A stretch of DNA of 64,000 nt from Candidatus Limimorpha caballi (GTDB lineage Bacteria; Bacteroidota; Bacteroidia; Bacteroidales; F082): positions 372,001-436,000 of the forward strand of contig JAGHUX010000005.1 in assembly GCA_018064605.1 (NCBI GenBank). Reading direction: 5' to 3'. Both the position numbers and the translations under genes were made by a program. The notes below the pieces were generated by a model that searched no databases, was not told the origin of the DNA, and was given only the letters and a program-made list of their open reading frames with translations. Below, in pieces: positions 50,881 to 60,942 of the stretch; the first letter of the stretch is position 1, and the number at the start of each line of letters is the position of its first letter.

Positions 50881-52344
50881 ATGAACGAAATTGTTGCAAC
50901 ATTGAAACCTGCGAATGTCTGGAAAGAGTTCCAGGGCATCATGGGCGTACCGCGTCCGTCGAAGAAAGAAGAGAAAATGGTCAAATATCTTGAGGACTGG
51001 GCCATTGAGCACAAAGTGAGATTCGTGAAAGAGCCGTGCGGCAACATCATCATGACGGTGCCAGCGACTCCGGGCATGGAAGACCGCCAGACTATCATCC
51101 TACAAGCGCACATGGACATGGTGTGCGAGAAGAACGGCGACTGCGCCCACGACTTCCTCAACGACCCCATCGAGGCTGTCCTGAAGGGCGAATGGCTTCA
51201 CGCCAACGGCACGACCCTCGGCGCTGACGACGGCATCGGCGTGGCGGCGGCACTGGCTGTCATCGCCGACCCGACGGTGAAACACGGCCCGCTGGAGTGC
51301 ATCTTCACCGTTGACGAAGAGACAGGACTCACCGGCGCCGAAAAGCTCGACCCGAAAGACTTCACGGGCCGCATCCTCCTCAACCTTGACTCGGAAGACG
51401 AAGGCCAGATCTTCATCGGCTGCGCCGGCGGCATGGACACCATCGTCAAGATCTTCTACAAATTCGAGAGCGTACCGGAAGGCTACGTCCCTTACGACGT
51501 GAAAGTCAGCGGACTCAAAGGCGGACACTCCGGCGACGACATCAACAAGAACCTCGCCAACGCCAACAAGCTCCTCACCAGGATCCTCTGGCAGGCGGCC
51601 AACGAATACGACCTCAGGATATACGACATCCAGGGCGGTAACCTGCGAAACGCCATCGCCCGCGAGGCCAACGCCGTCGTCTTCATCTCGAAGGAGAACG
51701 CCGGGCAATTCGAGGCTTTCGTGGCGGAAATGGAGAAGAACTTCAGGAACGAATACCGCGTGGCCGAGCCTAACATCAGCGTGAAGACCTGCAAGTCGGA
51801 CACGGCAGCCGATGTCGTCATCGACGAGATGACACAGTTCGACCTCCTGAACGGACTCCTCACCTGCCCTCACGGCGTCATCGAGATGTCGCAGACCATC
51901 CCGAACTTCGTTGAGACCTCGACAAACCTTGCGTCGGTGAAGAGGAAAGAAGGCTATTTCTTCATCCAGACATCACAGCGCAGCTCCATCGAGTCGTCGA
52001 AGGAATACGTCGCCGCGATGGTCGAGGCGTGCTTCAACCTCGCCAACGCCGAGGTGAGACACACCGACGGCTACCCCGGCTGGACACCGAACCCCGACTC
52101 CGTCATCTGCGACATCGCCAAGAAATGCTATGTGAAACGCTTCAACAAAGAGCCGAAGGTCCTCGCCATCCACGCAGGTCTCGAATGCGGCCTCGTCGGA
52201 GACAAGATCTCGGGCATGGACATGATCTCGTTCGGCCCGACGCTCCGCGGCGTCCACTCACCCGACGAGAGAATCGAAATCGCGACAGTCCAGATGTTCT
52301 GGGACTTCCTCTGCGACATACTGCTTGAAGCACCGAGGAAGTGA
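50881..52344 (+). CDS. pepD: Aminoacyl-histidine dipeptidase (PepD-like, M20 family)
   Basis: This 487-residue cytosolic di-zinc peptidase cleaves dipeptides such as carnosine-like Xaa-His. Metal-site segments are LQAHMDMVCEKNGD (about 75-88), LGADDGIGVAAALAVI (about 117), TVDEETGLTGAEKLD (about 142) with the general-base glutamates, and HAGLECGLVGDKISGMDMIS (about 430). It directly follows rpe after the repeat-rich spacer. Confidence 0.95.
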   Translation: MNEIVATLKPANVWKEFQGIMGVPRPSKKEEKMVKYLEDWAIEHKVRFVKEPCGNIIMTVPATPGMEDRQTIILQAHMDMVCEKNGDCAHDFLNDPIEAVLKGEWLHANGTTLGADDGIGVAAALAVIADPTVKHGPLECIFTVDEETGLTGAEKLDPKDFTGRILLNLDSEDEGQIFIGCAGGMDTIVKIFYKFESVPEGYVPYDVKVSGLKGGHSGDDINKNLANANKLLTRILWQAANEYDLRIYDIQGGNLRNAIAREANAVVFISKENAGQFEAFVAEMEKNFRNEYRVAEPNISVKTCKSDTAADVVIDEMTQFDLLNGLLTCPHGVIEMSQTIPNFVETSTNLASVKRKEGYFFIQTSQRSSIESSKEYVAAMVEACFNLANAEVRHTDGYPGWTPNPDSVICDIAKKCYVKRFNKEPKVLAIHAGLECGLVGDKISGMDMISFGPTLRGVHSPDERIEIATVQMFWDFLCDILLEAPRK

Positions 52345-52366
52345 TTTGTTCAGGTCACAAAAAAAG

Positions 52367-52393
52367 ACAAGCCGGCGCGACGCACCGGCTTGT
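52367..52393. terminator. Bidirectional terminator between pepD and rplQ
   Basis: ACAAGCCGG (52367-52375) and CCGGCTTGT (52385-52393) form a perfect stem with a nine-base loop, with A and T runs at the sides. Confidence 0.88.
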
Positions 52394-52432
52394 TTATTTG
52401 TAACGAAGACGGGGCTGGCCCGTCTTTGTCTG

Positions 52433-52915
52433 TTATTCAGCTTTCGGAGCTTCTGTTGCAGGAGCCTCGGCTGTCGTCTCGGCAGCTTTCTTCTTGCCGC
52501 CACGACGTGTGGTCTTGGTTGTCTTTGCAGCAGCTTTCTTGCCGTTGGTATAGACCTCGTTGAAGTCGACAAGTTCCATCATGCACATTTCTGCGCTGTC
52601 ACCGGCGCGGAAGCCGAGTTTGATGATACGGGTGTAACCACCGGGACGGTTAGCGACTTTCTGGCTGATTTCGCGGAAGAGTTCGGTGACTGCATATTTG
52701 TTCTGCAGGTCGGCGAACACCACGCGGCGTGAATTTGTCGAGTCGTCTTTGGAACGAGTGATCATTGGCTCAACGTACTTGCGCAAGGCTTTGGCTTTGG
52801 CGACCGTTGTGATGATGCGTTTCTCAAGGATCAACGATGATGCCATGTTTGAGAGCATAGCGTTACGGTGAGCTGCTTTTCTTCCTAAATGATTGATTTT
52901 CTTATTGTGTCTCAT
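52433..52915 (-). CDS. rplQ: 50S ribosomal protein L17
   Basis: This 160-residue protein has the L17 N-terminus [20 protein letters not shown] and [20 protein letters not shown] (about 36-55). A lysine/alanine/glutamate-rich tail of about 35 residues ([20 protein letters not shown]) extends beyond the short E. coli form. It is the last gene of the alpha operon, five bases after rpoA. Confidence 0.97.
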   Translation of the reverse strand: MRHNKKINHLGRKAAHRNAMLSNMASSLILEKRIITTVAKAKALRKYVEPMITRSKDDSTNSRRVVFADLQNKYAVTELFREISQKVANRPGGYTRIIKLGFRAGDSAEMCMMELVDFNEVYTNGKKAAAKTTKTTRRGGKKKAAETTAEAPATEAPKAE

Positions 52916-52920
52916 CTCTA

Positions 52921-53913
52921 TTATTCCTTATCTAATTTATATTTGCTGATATTCATTCCAAATTCGAGTCCTTTACCTCTGACCAATTCTTCAAGTTCGG
53001 TTAGTGACTTCTTACCGAAGTTACGGAACTTGAGCAGGTCGGCTTTGTTAAGGGCGACGAGTTCACCGATTGTTTCGACTTCGGCTGCCTTGAGGCAGTT
53101 GAGTGCGCGAACTGAAAGATCCATATCGACGAGCTTAGTCTTGAGGAGTTGACGGATGTGCAGTGAGCCTTCGTCAAAGTCCTCGGAGACGGTCTTCTGC
53201 TCATCCATCAGCGTGATGCGTTCGTCTGAGAACAGCATGAAGTGGTAGATGAGGATTTTAGCAGCTTCCGTCATGGCATCCTTCGGATGTATTGAGCCAT
53301 CAGTCTCGATGTCAAGGACGAGTTTCTCGTAGTCGGTCTTTTGTTCGACACGGTAATTCTCAACCTTAAAGCTGACGTTTCTGATAGGTGTATGGATGGA
53401 GTCGATGGCGATGGTGTTGACCGGTGCGCTGAGGACCTTGTTCTCATCGGCGTTGACATATCCCCTGCCCTTGTTGATGGTGATGTCGATGGTGATTTTC
53501 ACCGACTTGTCCATGTGGCAGATGACGAGTTCCGGGTTAAGGACCTGGAACACCGAGAGGAACTTGTTGATGTCGCCTGCGACGAACTCTTCCTGGTCAC
53601 CGATGACGACGGTGGCTTTCTCGTATGTCTCGCCCGGGATCTGCTGTTTGAAGCGCACCTGTTTGAATTTGAGCACTATGTCGGTAAGGTCTTCTATGAC
53701 ACCAGGGATCGGGGCCATCTCGTGCTCGACACCTTCAATGCGTATCGAGGTGATCGCGAAACCTTCGAGCGATGAGAGGAGTACTCTTCTCAAGGCGTTG
53801 CCGATTGTCATGCCGTAGCCAGGTTCCAGCGGACGGAACTCGAAGACACCGTGCCTGTCTGTCGACTCAACCATGACGACCTTGTCAGGTCTTTGAAATG
53901 CTAATATTGCCAT
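52921..53913 (-). CDS. rpoA: DNA-directed RNA polymerase subunit alpha
   Basis: The 330-residue subunit has the N-terminal dimerisation domain ([20 protein letters not shown], about 30-49) and the C-terminal domain ([24 protein letters not shown] segment, about 260-280). The latter contacts upstream promoter DNA and activators. It lies between rpsD and rplQ in the usual alpha operon order. Confidence 0.98.
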   Translation of the reverse strand: MAILAFQRPDKVVMVESTDRHGVFEFRPLEPGYGMTIGNALRRVLLSSLEGFAITSIRIEGVEHEMAPIPGVIEDLTDIVLKFKQVRFKQQIPGETYEKATVVIGDQEEFVAGDINKFLSVFQVLNPELVICHMDKSVKITIDITINKGRGYVNADENKVLSAPVNTIAIDSIHTPIRNVSFKVENYRVEQKTDYEKLVLDIETDGSIHPKDAMTEAAKILIYHFMLFSDERITLMDEQKTVSEDFDEGSLHIRQLLKTKLVDMDLSVRALNCLKAAEVETIGELVALNKADLLKFRNFGKKSLTELEELVRGKGLEFGMNISKYKLDKE

Positions 53914-53932
53914 AATATCAGTTTATATTGGA

Positions 53933-54538
53933 TTATTTAGAATACAACTCGACGATCAGTTGTTCATTGATGTTCTCAGGAATGTCCTCACGGTTAGGAT
54001 AGCTCATGAACTTTCCTGTGAGGCTTGCTGAATCCCATTCTAACCATGGATAGCTGCATGAACGGCCTTCCACTGAATTCGTGATGACTTCCAAGCTCTT
54101 GGACCTCTCGCGGACCGCCACGATGTCGCCCGGCTTCAACATCGCCGAAGGGATGTTGACGACTTTGCCGTTGACTGTGATGTGACGGTGGCTGACGAGC
54201 TGACGGGCGGCGTCACGTGTCGGGGCTATGCCGAGACGGAAGACGACGTTGTCAAGACGTGACTCGATGAGCTGGAGCAAAATCTCACCAGTGACACCCT
54301 TCTTTGATGATGCGAGGGAGTATGTCTTCCTGAACTGACGTTCGAGGATGCCGTATGTGTATTTCGCCTTCTGCTTTTCGTTCAACTGTGTGCCGTACTC
54401 CGAAATCTTCTTGCGTTTCTTCGCTGCACCATGCTGTCCCGGAGGGAAGTTTCTCTTTTCGTAATTTTTGTCCGAGCCGTAAATTGGTTCTCCGAACCTA
54501 CGGGCGATTTTTGTCTTTGGACCTGTATATCTTGCCAT
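53933..54538 (-). CDS. rpsD: 30S ribosomal protein S4
   Basis: This 201-residue primary 16S-binding protein starts [20 protein letters not shown] and contains [20 protein letters not shown] (about 90-109) with the S4 RNA-binding domain. In other bacteria S4 represses translation of the alpha operon. Confidence 0.98.
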   Translation of the reverse strand: MARYTGPKTKIARRFGEPIYGSDKNYEKRNFPPGQHGAAKKRKKISEYGTQLNEKQKAKYTYGILERQFRKTYSLASSKKGVTGEILLQLIESRLDNVVFRLGIAPTRDAARQLVSHRHITVNGKVVNIPSAMLKPGDIVAVRERSKSLEVITNSVEGRSCSYPWLEWDSASLTGKFMSYPNREDIPENINEQLIVELYSK

Positions 54539-54569
54539 AACTTTTTCCTTTTAAATGTTAAACAAAAAT

Positions 54570-54959
54570 TTACACTCTTCTGCGCTTTGGCGGGCGGCAT
54601 CCGTTGTGCGGCAATGGTGTGACATCGACGATCTCTGTCACCTCGACACCTGACGAATGGATAGCACGGATGGCTGACTCACGGCCTGCGCCTGGTCCTT
54701 TGACGAATACTTTGACTTTACGTAATCCCAGGTCGTAGGCTTTCTTCGAGCATTCCTCTGCTGCCAGCTGAGCCGCGTACGGGGTGTTCTTCTTTGAACC
54801 CTTGAAGCCCATCTTTCCGGCCGAAGCCCATGATATGACCTGTCCTTCATTGTTTGTTAATGAAATGATGATGTTATTGAAGGAAGCTTTGATGAAGGCC
54901 TTGCCCTGTGCTTCGATCTTCACAACACGTTTCTTAACTGTTTTTGTGTTTTTTGCCAT
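54570..54959 (-). CDS. rpsK: 30S ribosomal protein S11
   Basis: This 129-residue protein contains [20 protein letters not shown] (about 31-50) and the C-terminal [17 protein letters not shown] typical of S11, a platform protein of the small subunit. Confidence 0.98.
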   Translation of the reverse strand: MAKNTKTVKKRVVKIEAQGKAFIKASFNNIIISLTNNEGQVISWASAGKMGFKGSKKNTPYAAQLAAEECSKKAYDLGLRKVKVFVKGPGAGRESAIRAIHSSGVEVTEIVDVTPLPHNGCRPPKRRRV

Positions 54960-55020
54960 TTTTTAGCTTTTTTTTAATGGTATTTAATATGATCCAACCA
55001 TCTGTAGATTAAAGTTTCAA

Positions 55021-55090
55021 GGTGAAAGGTGAAAGGTGAAAGGACCATGATCCTTCCTCCTTTTAACCTTTTCCCCCTTAACCTTTCACC
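55021..55090 (-). repeat. GGTGAAA heptamer repeats and hairpin between rpsM and rpsK
   Basis: GGTGAAA occurs three times in perfect tandem (55021-55041, plus-strand reading), and CCTTTCACC (55082-55090) at the rpsM stop is complementary. The 130-base rpsM-rpsK gap is far longer than others in this cluster. Confidence 0.85.
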
Positions 55091-55467
55091 TACTTAGTGG
55101 CTTTCTTTTTGTTTGCAACGGTCTTCTTGCGGCCCTTACGGGTACGTGCGTTGTTCTTTGTGCTCTGACCACGGAGTGGCAGACCTGAACGGTGGCGGAT
55201 CCCTCTGTAGCAACCGATGTCCATCAAACGTTTGATGTTGATCTGGATCTCGCTGCGGAGTTCACCTTCTGTCTTGTACTGCTCGGCGATGATGTTACGG
55301 ATCGCGTTCTGCTCATCGTCTGTCCAGTCCTGGACTTTCTTGTCAGCCGGCACGTTAGCTTCCTTGAGGATAGCTTTGGCGGCTGAACGGCCGATACCAA
55401 ATATGTAGGTCAATGAAATCTGACCCTGTTTATTGTTCGGGATATCTACACCAGCAATTCTAGCCAT
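55090..55467 (-). CDS. rpsM: 30S ribosomal protein S13
   Basis: This 125-residue protein starts [20 protein letters not shown] and contains [20 protein letters not shown] (about 81-100) and a basic tail. S13 sits at the head of the 30S subunit and contacts P-site tRNA. Confidence 0.98.
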   Translation of the reverse strand: MARIAGVDIPNNKQGQISLTYIFGIGRSAAKAILKEANVPADKKVQDWTDDEQNAIRNIIAEQYKTEGELRSEIQINIKRLMDIGCYRGIRHRSGLPLRGQSTKNNARTRKGRKKTVANKKKATK

Positions 55468-55489
55468 ATTTTTCCTGATTTTTTGTTAA

Positions 55490-55606
55490 TTAACCCTGAC
55501 GTTGGTTTTCCTTAGGGTTCTTTTTGTTAATTACATACAATTTACCTTTGCGACGCACAATGATGCAATCGGCTGATCTCTTCTTGATAGATGCTCTGAC
55601 TTTCAT
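55490..55606 (-). CDS. rpmJ: 50S ribosomal protein L36
   Basis: A 38-codon frame reads [20 protein letters not shown] and ends KENQRQG, the full L36 protein. The zinc-site pattern of the classic form is reduced: CxxC is not present, leaving one cysteine at position 14. It lies between infA (33-base gap) and rpsM (22-base gap). Confidence 0.95.
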   Translation of the reverse strand: MKVRASIKKRSADCIIVRRKGKLYVINKKNPKENQRQG

Positions 55607-55639
55607 TTTATCTTATGTTTAATTTTGTCTTCACATTTT

Positions 55640-55858
55640 TTATTTGTACCTGAAACTTATACGTCCTTTCGTCAGGTCGTAAGGTGTCATCTCCACTTTC
55701 ACCTTGTCGCCCGGTAGGATCCTGATGTAGTGCATTCTCATTTTGCCTGAGATGTGCGCGATGATTTGGAGACCGTTCTCAAGTTCCACCCTAAACATTG
55801 CGTTGCCCAGCGATTCGACCACTGTTCCGTCTTGTTCTATTGATGACTGTTTTGGCAT
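55640..55858 (-). CDS. infA: Translation initiation factor IF-1
   Basis: This 72-residue OB-fold protein contains [19 protein letters not shown] (about 11-29) and [22 protein letters not shown]-1 blocks the ribosomal A site during initiation. Confidence 0.98.
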   Translation of the reverse strand: MPKQSSIEQDGTVVESLGNAMFRVELENGLQIIAHISGKMRMHYIRILPGDKVKVEMTPYDLTKGRISFRYK

Positions 55859-55870
55859 ATAATTTCTTTT

Positions 55871-56647
55871 TTATCTGTTGTTTTCCGCGGCTTCTGCCCA
55901 TTCAAAACTTGATAGTATCTCGGCCTTGCCTTTGCGCACCGCGACATCGTGCTCGAAGTGAGCGGCGGGTTTCCTGTCACGCGTGGTGATTGTCCATCCG
56001 TCACGTTCCTGCACGATCTCCTTCTTGCCGAGGGTGATCATCGGCTCGATGGCGAGGACCATGCCTTCAACCAGCTTGTTGCCCGTGCCACGTCTTCCGT
56101 AGTTGGGCACCTGCGGGTCCTCGTGCATCTTGCGTCCCACGCCGTGTCCGACGAGTTCGCGGACGACACCGTAGCCGAACGACTCGGCGTGTGTCTGGAC
56201 GGCGTACCCTATGTCGCCGACCCTGTTGCCCGCCACCGCCGCCTCGATGCCTTTGTAGAGCGACTCCTTCGTCCTCTGGAGGAGAAGGCGTGTCTCTTCC
56301 GCGACATCGCCGCAGCAGAACGTGTATGCCGAGTCGCCGACGTATCCGTTCAGCACCGTGCCGCAGTCAACCGAGACGATGTCGCCGTCGCGGAGCTCGT
56401 AGTCCCCGGGGATGCCGTGGACCACCTGCTCGTTGACCGAGATGCACAGGCTTCCGGGAAATCCCTCGTAGCCCTTGAAGGCCGGAGTTGCGCCATTGTC
56501 CCTGATGAACTCCTCTGCGAGTCTGTCAAGCTCAATGGTGCGGACTCCCGGACGCACGCGCCTCCCCACTTCGCCCAGGGTCCTGCCCACGAGCAAAGCG
56601 GCTTGTCTCAGCAATTCGATTTCGTTATCTGTTCTGAAATGAATCAT
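55871..56647 (-). CDS. map: Methionine aminopeptidase type I
   Basis: This 258-residue enzyme removes N-terminal methionine from new proteins. Metal ligands are visible in GDIVSVDCG (about 87), GYVGDSAYTF (about 100), GHGVGRKMHEDPQVPNYG (about 168) and AIEPM (about 200). It sits between secY and infA, a common Bacteroidota arrangement. Confidence 0.97.
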   Translation of the reverse strand: MIHFRTDNEIELLRQAALLVGRTLGEVGRRVRPGVRTIELDRLAEEFIRDNGATPAFKGYEGFPGSLCISVNEQVVHGIPGDYELRDGDIVSVDCGTVLNGYVGDSAYTFCCGDVAEETRLLLQRTKESLYKGIEAAVAGNRVGDIGYAVQTHAESFGYGVVRELVGHGVGRKMHEDPQVPNYGRRGTGNKLVEGMVLAIEPMITLGKKEIVQERDGWTITTRDRKPAAHFEHDVAVRKGKAEILSSFEWAEAAENNR

Positions 56648-56661
56648 AGACCTTTTGGAAA

Positions 56662-58077
56662 TTACATCCTGCCCACACGGCCCTTGATACGGCCCGACTT
56701 TGTGAGACCGTCGTAGTGGCGCATGAGAAGGTGACTTTCAATCTGTTGCAATGTGTCCAACACTACACCGACGAGAATCAGCAGAGATGTGCCGCCGTAG
56801 AACTGGCTGAACTGCTGGTTGACGCCGAGTGTGGAGACGATGGCAGGCATGATTGCCACAACACCGATGAAGAGCGCTCCCGGAAGAGTGATTCTCGACA
56901 TGACGGTGTCGAAGTATTCCTGTGTCTTCTTGCCAGGTTTGACACCCGGGATGAAGCCGCCGTTCTTCTTGATATCCTCCGCCATCTGTGCCGGGTTGAT
57001 GGTCACAGCCGTGTAGAAGTACGTGAAGATGACGATGAAGATGAAGAACACGAGGTTGTACCAGAAACCGTTCATGTTTGTCATGGCTCTCCAGAATCCG
57101 CCGAGGCTCTCCGACTGTGAGAATCCGATGATTGTGATAGGCACAAAGAGGATCGCCTGTGCGAAGATGATCGGCATGACGCCTGCCGCATTGACTTTCA
57201 ATGGGATATACTGGCGCACTCCGCCGTACTGCTTGTTGCCGACGACACGTTTCGCATACTGTACCGGTATCTTGCGTGTGCCTTGGACGAGCATGATTGT
57301 CATGATGATGACGAGTACGAGGAATACAATTTCCAGCAAGAAGAAGATCGGGCCGCCGGTGCCTTCAGTGAAGCGCGAGGCGATCTCCGCGAACAGCGCG
57401 AAAGGAAGACGTGCGATGATACCAATCATGATGATGAGTGATATGCCGTTGCCTATGCCTTTGTCAGTTATGCGCTCGCCGAGCCACATGATGAACAATG
57501 TTCCCGCGATGAGGATGATCACTGACGATATCCAGAAGAACAATGTCGGGTCGTCACCGGTGAACGGGTAGATCGCATTCGGGGCGGTTGAGCGCACCTG
57601 ACCGATGAGGTTGGCGATGTAACCCGGGGCCTGTACCGCCACGATGAGCACCGTGAGGTAACGTGTGATTTGGTTGATTTTGCGGCGGCCGCTCTCGCCT
57701 TCCTTCTGCAGACGCTGGAAGTAAGGGATCGCCATGCCGAGCAATTGGATGATAATGCTCGCGGTGATGTACGGCATGATGCCGAGGGCAAACACTGAAG
57801 CATTAGCAAACGCACCACCTGAGAACATATTCAACAAACCAAGGAGACCAGAGCTGCTTTGATTCTTCAAAGCTGACAGTGCGTTCGGGTCAACACCGGG
57901 GAGGACGACATACGATCCAAAACGGTAGATCAAGATGATCAGCAGTGTGTAAAGGATGCGTTTGCGAAGCTCCTCGATTTTAAAGATATTTTGGATGTTT
58001 TCTCTGAGTCTCTTGTTCATCCACAGAAGACCTGCGACGACGACACAGACCAAAATAACAATTAATAACTCCTTCAT
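56662..58077 (-). CDS. secY: Preprotein translocase subunit SecY
   Basis: This 471-residue inner-membrane channel protein has ten membrane helices. Typical segments are LGIMPYITASIIIQLLGMAI (about 97-116), GERITDKGIGNGISLIIMIG (about 204-223) and the cytoplasmic loop GFIPGVKPGKKTQEYFD near 365. It forms the Sec channel with SecE and SecG. Confidence 0.98.
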   Translation of the reverse strand: MKELLIVILVCVVVAGLLWMNKRLRENIQNIFKIEELRKRILYTLLIILIYRFGSYVVLPGVDPNALSALKNQSSSGLLGLLNMFSGGAFANASVFALGIMPYITASIIIQLLGMAIPYFQRLQKEGESGRRKINQITRYLTVLIVAVQAPGYIANLIGQVRSTAPNAIYPFTGDDPTLFFWISSVIILIAGTLFIMWLGERITDKGIGNGISLIIMIGIIARLPFALFAEIASRFTEGTGGPIFFLLEIVFLVLVIIMTIMLVQGTRKIPVQYAKRVVGNKQYGGVRQYIPLKVNAAGVMPIIFAQAILFVPITIIGFSQSESLGGFWRAMTNMNGFWYNLVFFIFIVIFTYFYTAVTINPAQMAEDIKKNGGFIPGVKPGKKTQEYFDTVMSRITLPGALFIGVVAIMPAIVSTLGVNQQFSQFYGGTSLLILVGVVLDTLQQIESHLLMRHYDGLTKSGRIKGRVGRM

Positions 58078-58096
58078 ATCTCTTTAGTTTAGTTGA

Positions 58097-58540
58097 TTAG
58101 ATTTTCTCAATAGTACCACCAGCCTTTGTGACAGCCTCCTCCGCGCTCTTTGAGAATGCGTGGGCTTTCACTGTGACTGCTGTCGTCAATTCACCGTTTC
58201 CGAGAATTTTAACAAGTTCATTTTTGCCTGCCAGGCCGTACTGTCTGAGCTCTTCAGGCGTGATAGTTGTCAATCCGTTGTTGGCGAGGTCCTGGATGGC
58301 TTCAAGGTTGACGGCGCGGTATTCCACGCGGTTGATGTTCTTGAACCCGAATTTAGGGACGATACGCTGGAGAGGCATCTGGCCGCCCTCGAAACCGATT
58401 TTGTGCTTGTTTCCCGAGCGTGAGCCGGCGCCCTTGTGTCCGCGTGTGGATGTCCCGCCGTAGCCCGAACCCTGTCCGCGTCCGATTCTCTTGCGTTCTC
58501 TTACAGAACCCTTTGCCGGTTTAAGATTACTAAGATCCAT
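58097..58540 (-). CDS. rplO: 50S ribosomal protein L15
   Basis: This 147-residue protein has the glycine/arginine-rich opening LKPAKGSVRERKRIGRGQGS and GFEGGQMPLQRIVPKFGFKN (about 48-67), standard for L15. It precedes secY by 19 bases. Confidence 0.98.
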   Translation of the reverse strand: MDLSNLKPAKGSVRERKRIGRGQGSGYGGTSTRGHKGAGSRSGNKHKIGFEGGQMPLQRIVPKFGFKNINRVEYRAVNLEAIQDLANNGLTTITPEELRQYGLAGKNELVKILGNGELTTAVTVKAHAFSKSAEEAVTKAGGTIEKI

Positions 58541-58567
58541 GGTTTTTAATTTTCCTTAGTTTAACAA

Positions 58568-58750
58568 TTAGATTTCTTCGATTTTAAGAAGGTGCTTGAC
58601 TTTCTCCACCATGCCGGCGATTGACGGGTTGTCCATGTCAACTTCAGCCGAATGATGCATCTTCCTGATGTTCAAGCTCTTCAGAGTGTCTTTCTGATCC
58701 TGTGGTCTGCCGATGCCACTTCTAATCTGGGTGATTCTTACTTTTTTCAT
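58568..58750 (-). CDS. rpmD: 50S ribosomal protein L30
   Basis: The 60-residue protein MKKVRITQIRSGIGRPQDQK matches L30. I chose ATG 58750; an upstream TTG (58756) would add two residues and is unlikely. Confidence 0.96.
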   Translation of the reverse strand: MKKVRITQIRSGIGRPQDQKDTLKSLNIRKMHHSAEVDMDNPSIAGMVEKVKHLLKIEEI

Positions 58751-58762
58751 TTTCAATTGAGA

Positions 58763-59281
58763 TTATCCGTTAAACACCACATCAAGATCCACTCCTCTCA
58801 TCTGTGCGACAGTGCGTGCATCGCGCATCTTTGACAACGCGTCGAATGTGGCCTTGACGACTGAGTGAGGGTTTGATGATCCTTTAGACTTTGCGAGAAC
58901 GTTCTTCACGCCGACGCTCTCGAGGACTGCACGCATTGCGCCGCCCGCGATGACGCCGGTACCGGGTGTGGCCGGCTGGATGTAAACATTCGCCCCGCAG
59001 TATTTGCCGTACTGTTCGTGCGGGAGCGTGCCGTTGACGACCGGCACCTTGATGAGGTTCTTCTTTGCATCCTCAGCACCCTTCTGGATGGCGGCCTGTA
59101 CTTCCTTGGCTTTGCCAAGACCGTAACCAACCACGCCATTCTCGTTGCCGACGACGACGATAGCTGCGAATGTGAAGGCACGTCCGCCCTTGGTGACCTT
59201 TGTCACGCGGCTCACGTGAACCATGCGTTCTTTAAGTTCGATTTCCGAGCTTTTCACTTTTTTTACGTTGACTTCTGCCAT
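58763..59281 (-). CDS. rpsE: 30S ribosomal protein S5
   Basis: This 172-residue protein contains [20 protein letters not shown] (about 29-48) and [20 protein letters not shown] (about 52-71), the S5 double-stranded RNA-binding region, important for decoding accuracy. Confidence 0.98.
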   Translation of the reverse strand: MAEVNVKKVKSSEIELKERMVHVSRVTKVTKGGRAFTFAAIVVVGNENGVVGYGLGKAKEVQAAIQKGAEDAKKNLIKVPVVNGTLPHEQYGKYCGANVYIQPATPGTGVIAGGAMRAVLESVGVKNVLAKSKGSSNPHSVVKATFDALSKMRDARTVAQMRGVDLDVVFNG

Positions 59282-59285
59282 AGCT

Positions 59286-59639
59286 TTAGAATTTTAATCC
59301 ACCATTACGAGCGCCTTCTGCGAGAGACTTCACTCTTCCGTGATACAAATAACCGTTGCGGTCGAACACCACCGTCTCGATGCCGGCTGCCTTCGCCTTC
59401 TCGGCGATGAGGTTGCCCACCTTGTTGGCCTGTTCAACCTTAGTGACCTTCGACTCCTCGATGCCGTTCTCGCGCGACGAGGCTGCCGCGAGTGTCACGC
59501 CCGCCTCATCGTCGATGAGCTGGACGTATATCGACTTGTTGCTTCTAAAGACAGACATTCTCGGACGTGCTGCCGTGCCGCTGACGGTCTTACGGACGCG
59601 TCTCTTGATGTTTAATCTTCTTTCGATCTTCTTGTTCAT
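59286..59639 (-). CDS. rplR: 50S ribosomal protein L18
   Basis: This 117-residue protein contains [20 protein letters not shown] (about 13-32) and ends [21 protein letters not shown], typical of the 5S rRNA-binding protein L18. Confidence 0.98.
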   Translation of the reverse strand: MNKKIERRLNIKRRVRKTVSGTAARPRMSVFRSNKSIYVQLIDDEAGVTLAAASSRENGIEESKVTKVEQANKVGNLIAEKAKAAGIETVVFDRNGYLYHGRVKSLAEGARNGGLKF

Positions 59640-59664
59640 CTTTCTTGCGTTTTAGATTTAAACA

Positions 59665-60225
59665 TTATTTACCTGCTGCCTTACCGGCCTTGCGTCTGAG
59701 GACTTCGCCCTCGAACTTGATACCCTTGCCCTTGTACGGTTCAGGACGTCTGTATGAGCGAATCTTTGCCGCCACCTGGCCGAGCAATTGCTTGTCGTAC
59801 GAACGGAGCTTCAAAATCGGGTTCTTACCTCTTTCGTTGATGGTCTCACATATGATCTCCTCCGGGAAGGCCATGATCATGTTGTGTGAGAAGCCGAGGC
59901 CGAGCTCGAGCTGCTTGCCGTTGGCCTTGGCCTCGGCCTTGTAGCCGACGCCGACGAACTCCATGACGAGCTCGAAGCCTTCCGACACGCCTTTCACCAT
60001 GTTGAAGAACAAAGCGCGGTAGAGGCCGTGCTTTGCTGACGCCTTGTCCACGTTAGCCGGTTCAACGATGATGTGGCCGTCTTCTATCTTGACGTTGACG
60101 TGGTCGTGGAAGTCCTGGCTCAATGTGCCGAGTTTCCCCTTGACCGTGAGAACGTTGTCTTTCAATGTAACCTCGACTCCCGCCGGGATTGCGATTGGTA
60201 ACTTGCCTATTCTTGATAATGCCAT
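59665..60225 (-). CDS. rplF: 50S ribosomal protein L6
   Basis: This 186-residue protein has MALSRIGKLPIAIPAGVEVT at the start and RRPEPYKGKGIKFEGEVLRR (about 156-175) at the end, the standard two-domain L6 near the factor-binding site. Confidence 0.98.
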   Translation of the reverse strand: MALSRIGKLPIAIPAGVEVTLKDNVLTVKGKLGTLSQDFHDHVNVKIEDGHIIVEPANVDKASAKHGLYRALFFNMVKGVSEGFELVMEFVGVGYKAEAKANGKQLELGLGFSHNMIMAFPEEIICETINERGKNPILKLRSYDKQLLGQVAAKIRSYRRPEPYKGKGIKFEGEVLRRKAGKAAGK

Positions 60226-60244
60226 AACTGTTTCCTCCTAATCT

Positions 60245-60643
60245 TTATGATACATAGCACAACACTTCGCCGCCGATGTGGAGCTGGCGGGCTTCCTTGT
60301 CTGTCATGATACCTCTTGACGTCGAGATGATCGCGATGCCGAGGCCGTTCATCACCCTTGGGAGGTTTTCCGAGTCGGCGTAGCGGCGGAGACCAGGGCG
60401 TGAGACGCGGTCGATCGTCACTATCGCTGACTGTTTTGTTACAGGATGGTATTTGAGGGCAATCTTTATCGTGCCCTGAGGCCCTTCCTCCTCGAACTTG
60501 TAGTTGAGGATATAGCCCTTCTCAAAGAGGATCTTTGTGATGGCCTTCTTCGTGTTGGAGGCAGGGACTTCCACGATTCTGTGTTTAGCATTGACGGCAT
60601 TGCGAACGCGTGTCAAAAAATCTGCTATAGGGTCTGTAATCAT
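60245..60643 (-). CDS. rpsH: 30S ribosomal protein S8
   Basis: This 132-residue protein starts MITDPIADFLTRVRNAVNAK and ends STSRGIMTDKEARQLHIGGE followed by VLCYVS. S8 is a primary 16S binder and in other bacteria regulates the spc operon. Confidence 0.98.
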   Translation of the reverse strand: MITDPIADFLTRVRNAVNAKHRIVEVPASNTKKAITKILFEKGYILNYKFEEEGPQGTIKIALKYHPVTKQSAIVTIDRVSRPGLRRYADSENLPRVMNGLGIAIISTSRGIMTDKEARQLHIGGEVLCYVS

Positions 60644-60666
60644 AGTTTTAATCCTTTCTTATTAAA

Positions 60667-60936
60667 TTACCAACTTGCTTTCTTAACACCTGGGATCAAA
60701 CCTTTAAGGGCCATTTCACGGAAGTTGATACGTGAGATGCCGAACTGACGCATATAACCTTTTGGACGTCCTGTAAGCTGACAACGATTGTGCACGCGGA
60801 TGGGAGATGCGTTCCTCGGAAGCTTCTGGAGGCCGATGTAGTCGCCGGCTTCTTTGAGGGCGGCGCGTTTCTCGGCGTATTTCTCCACCATCGCCATTCT
60901 TTTGCGCTCACGCGCTTTCATTGATTCTTTTGCCAT
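60667..60936 (-). CDS. rpsN: 30S ribosomal protein S14 (zinc-independent type)
   Basis: This 89-residue protein contains [20 protein letters not shown] (about 39-58) and [20 protein letters not shown] (about 60-79). The length and the lack of paired CxxC motifs indicate the long zinc-independent form. Confidence 0.97.
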   Translation of the reverse strand: MAKESMKARERKRMAMVEKYAEKRAALKEAGDYIGLQKLPRNASPIRVHNRCQLTGRPKGYMRQFGISRINFREMALKGLIPGVKKASW

Positions 60937-60942
60937 ATCTCA

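Noticed and set aside
51100..51873. 257-codon frame antisense to pepD
   Set aside because: Shadow of pepD, with low-complexity valine/glutamate-rich translation typical of antisense frames.
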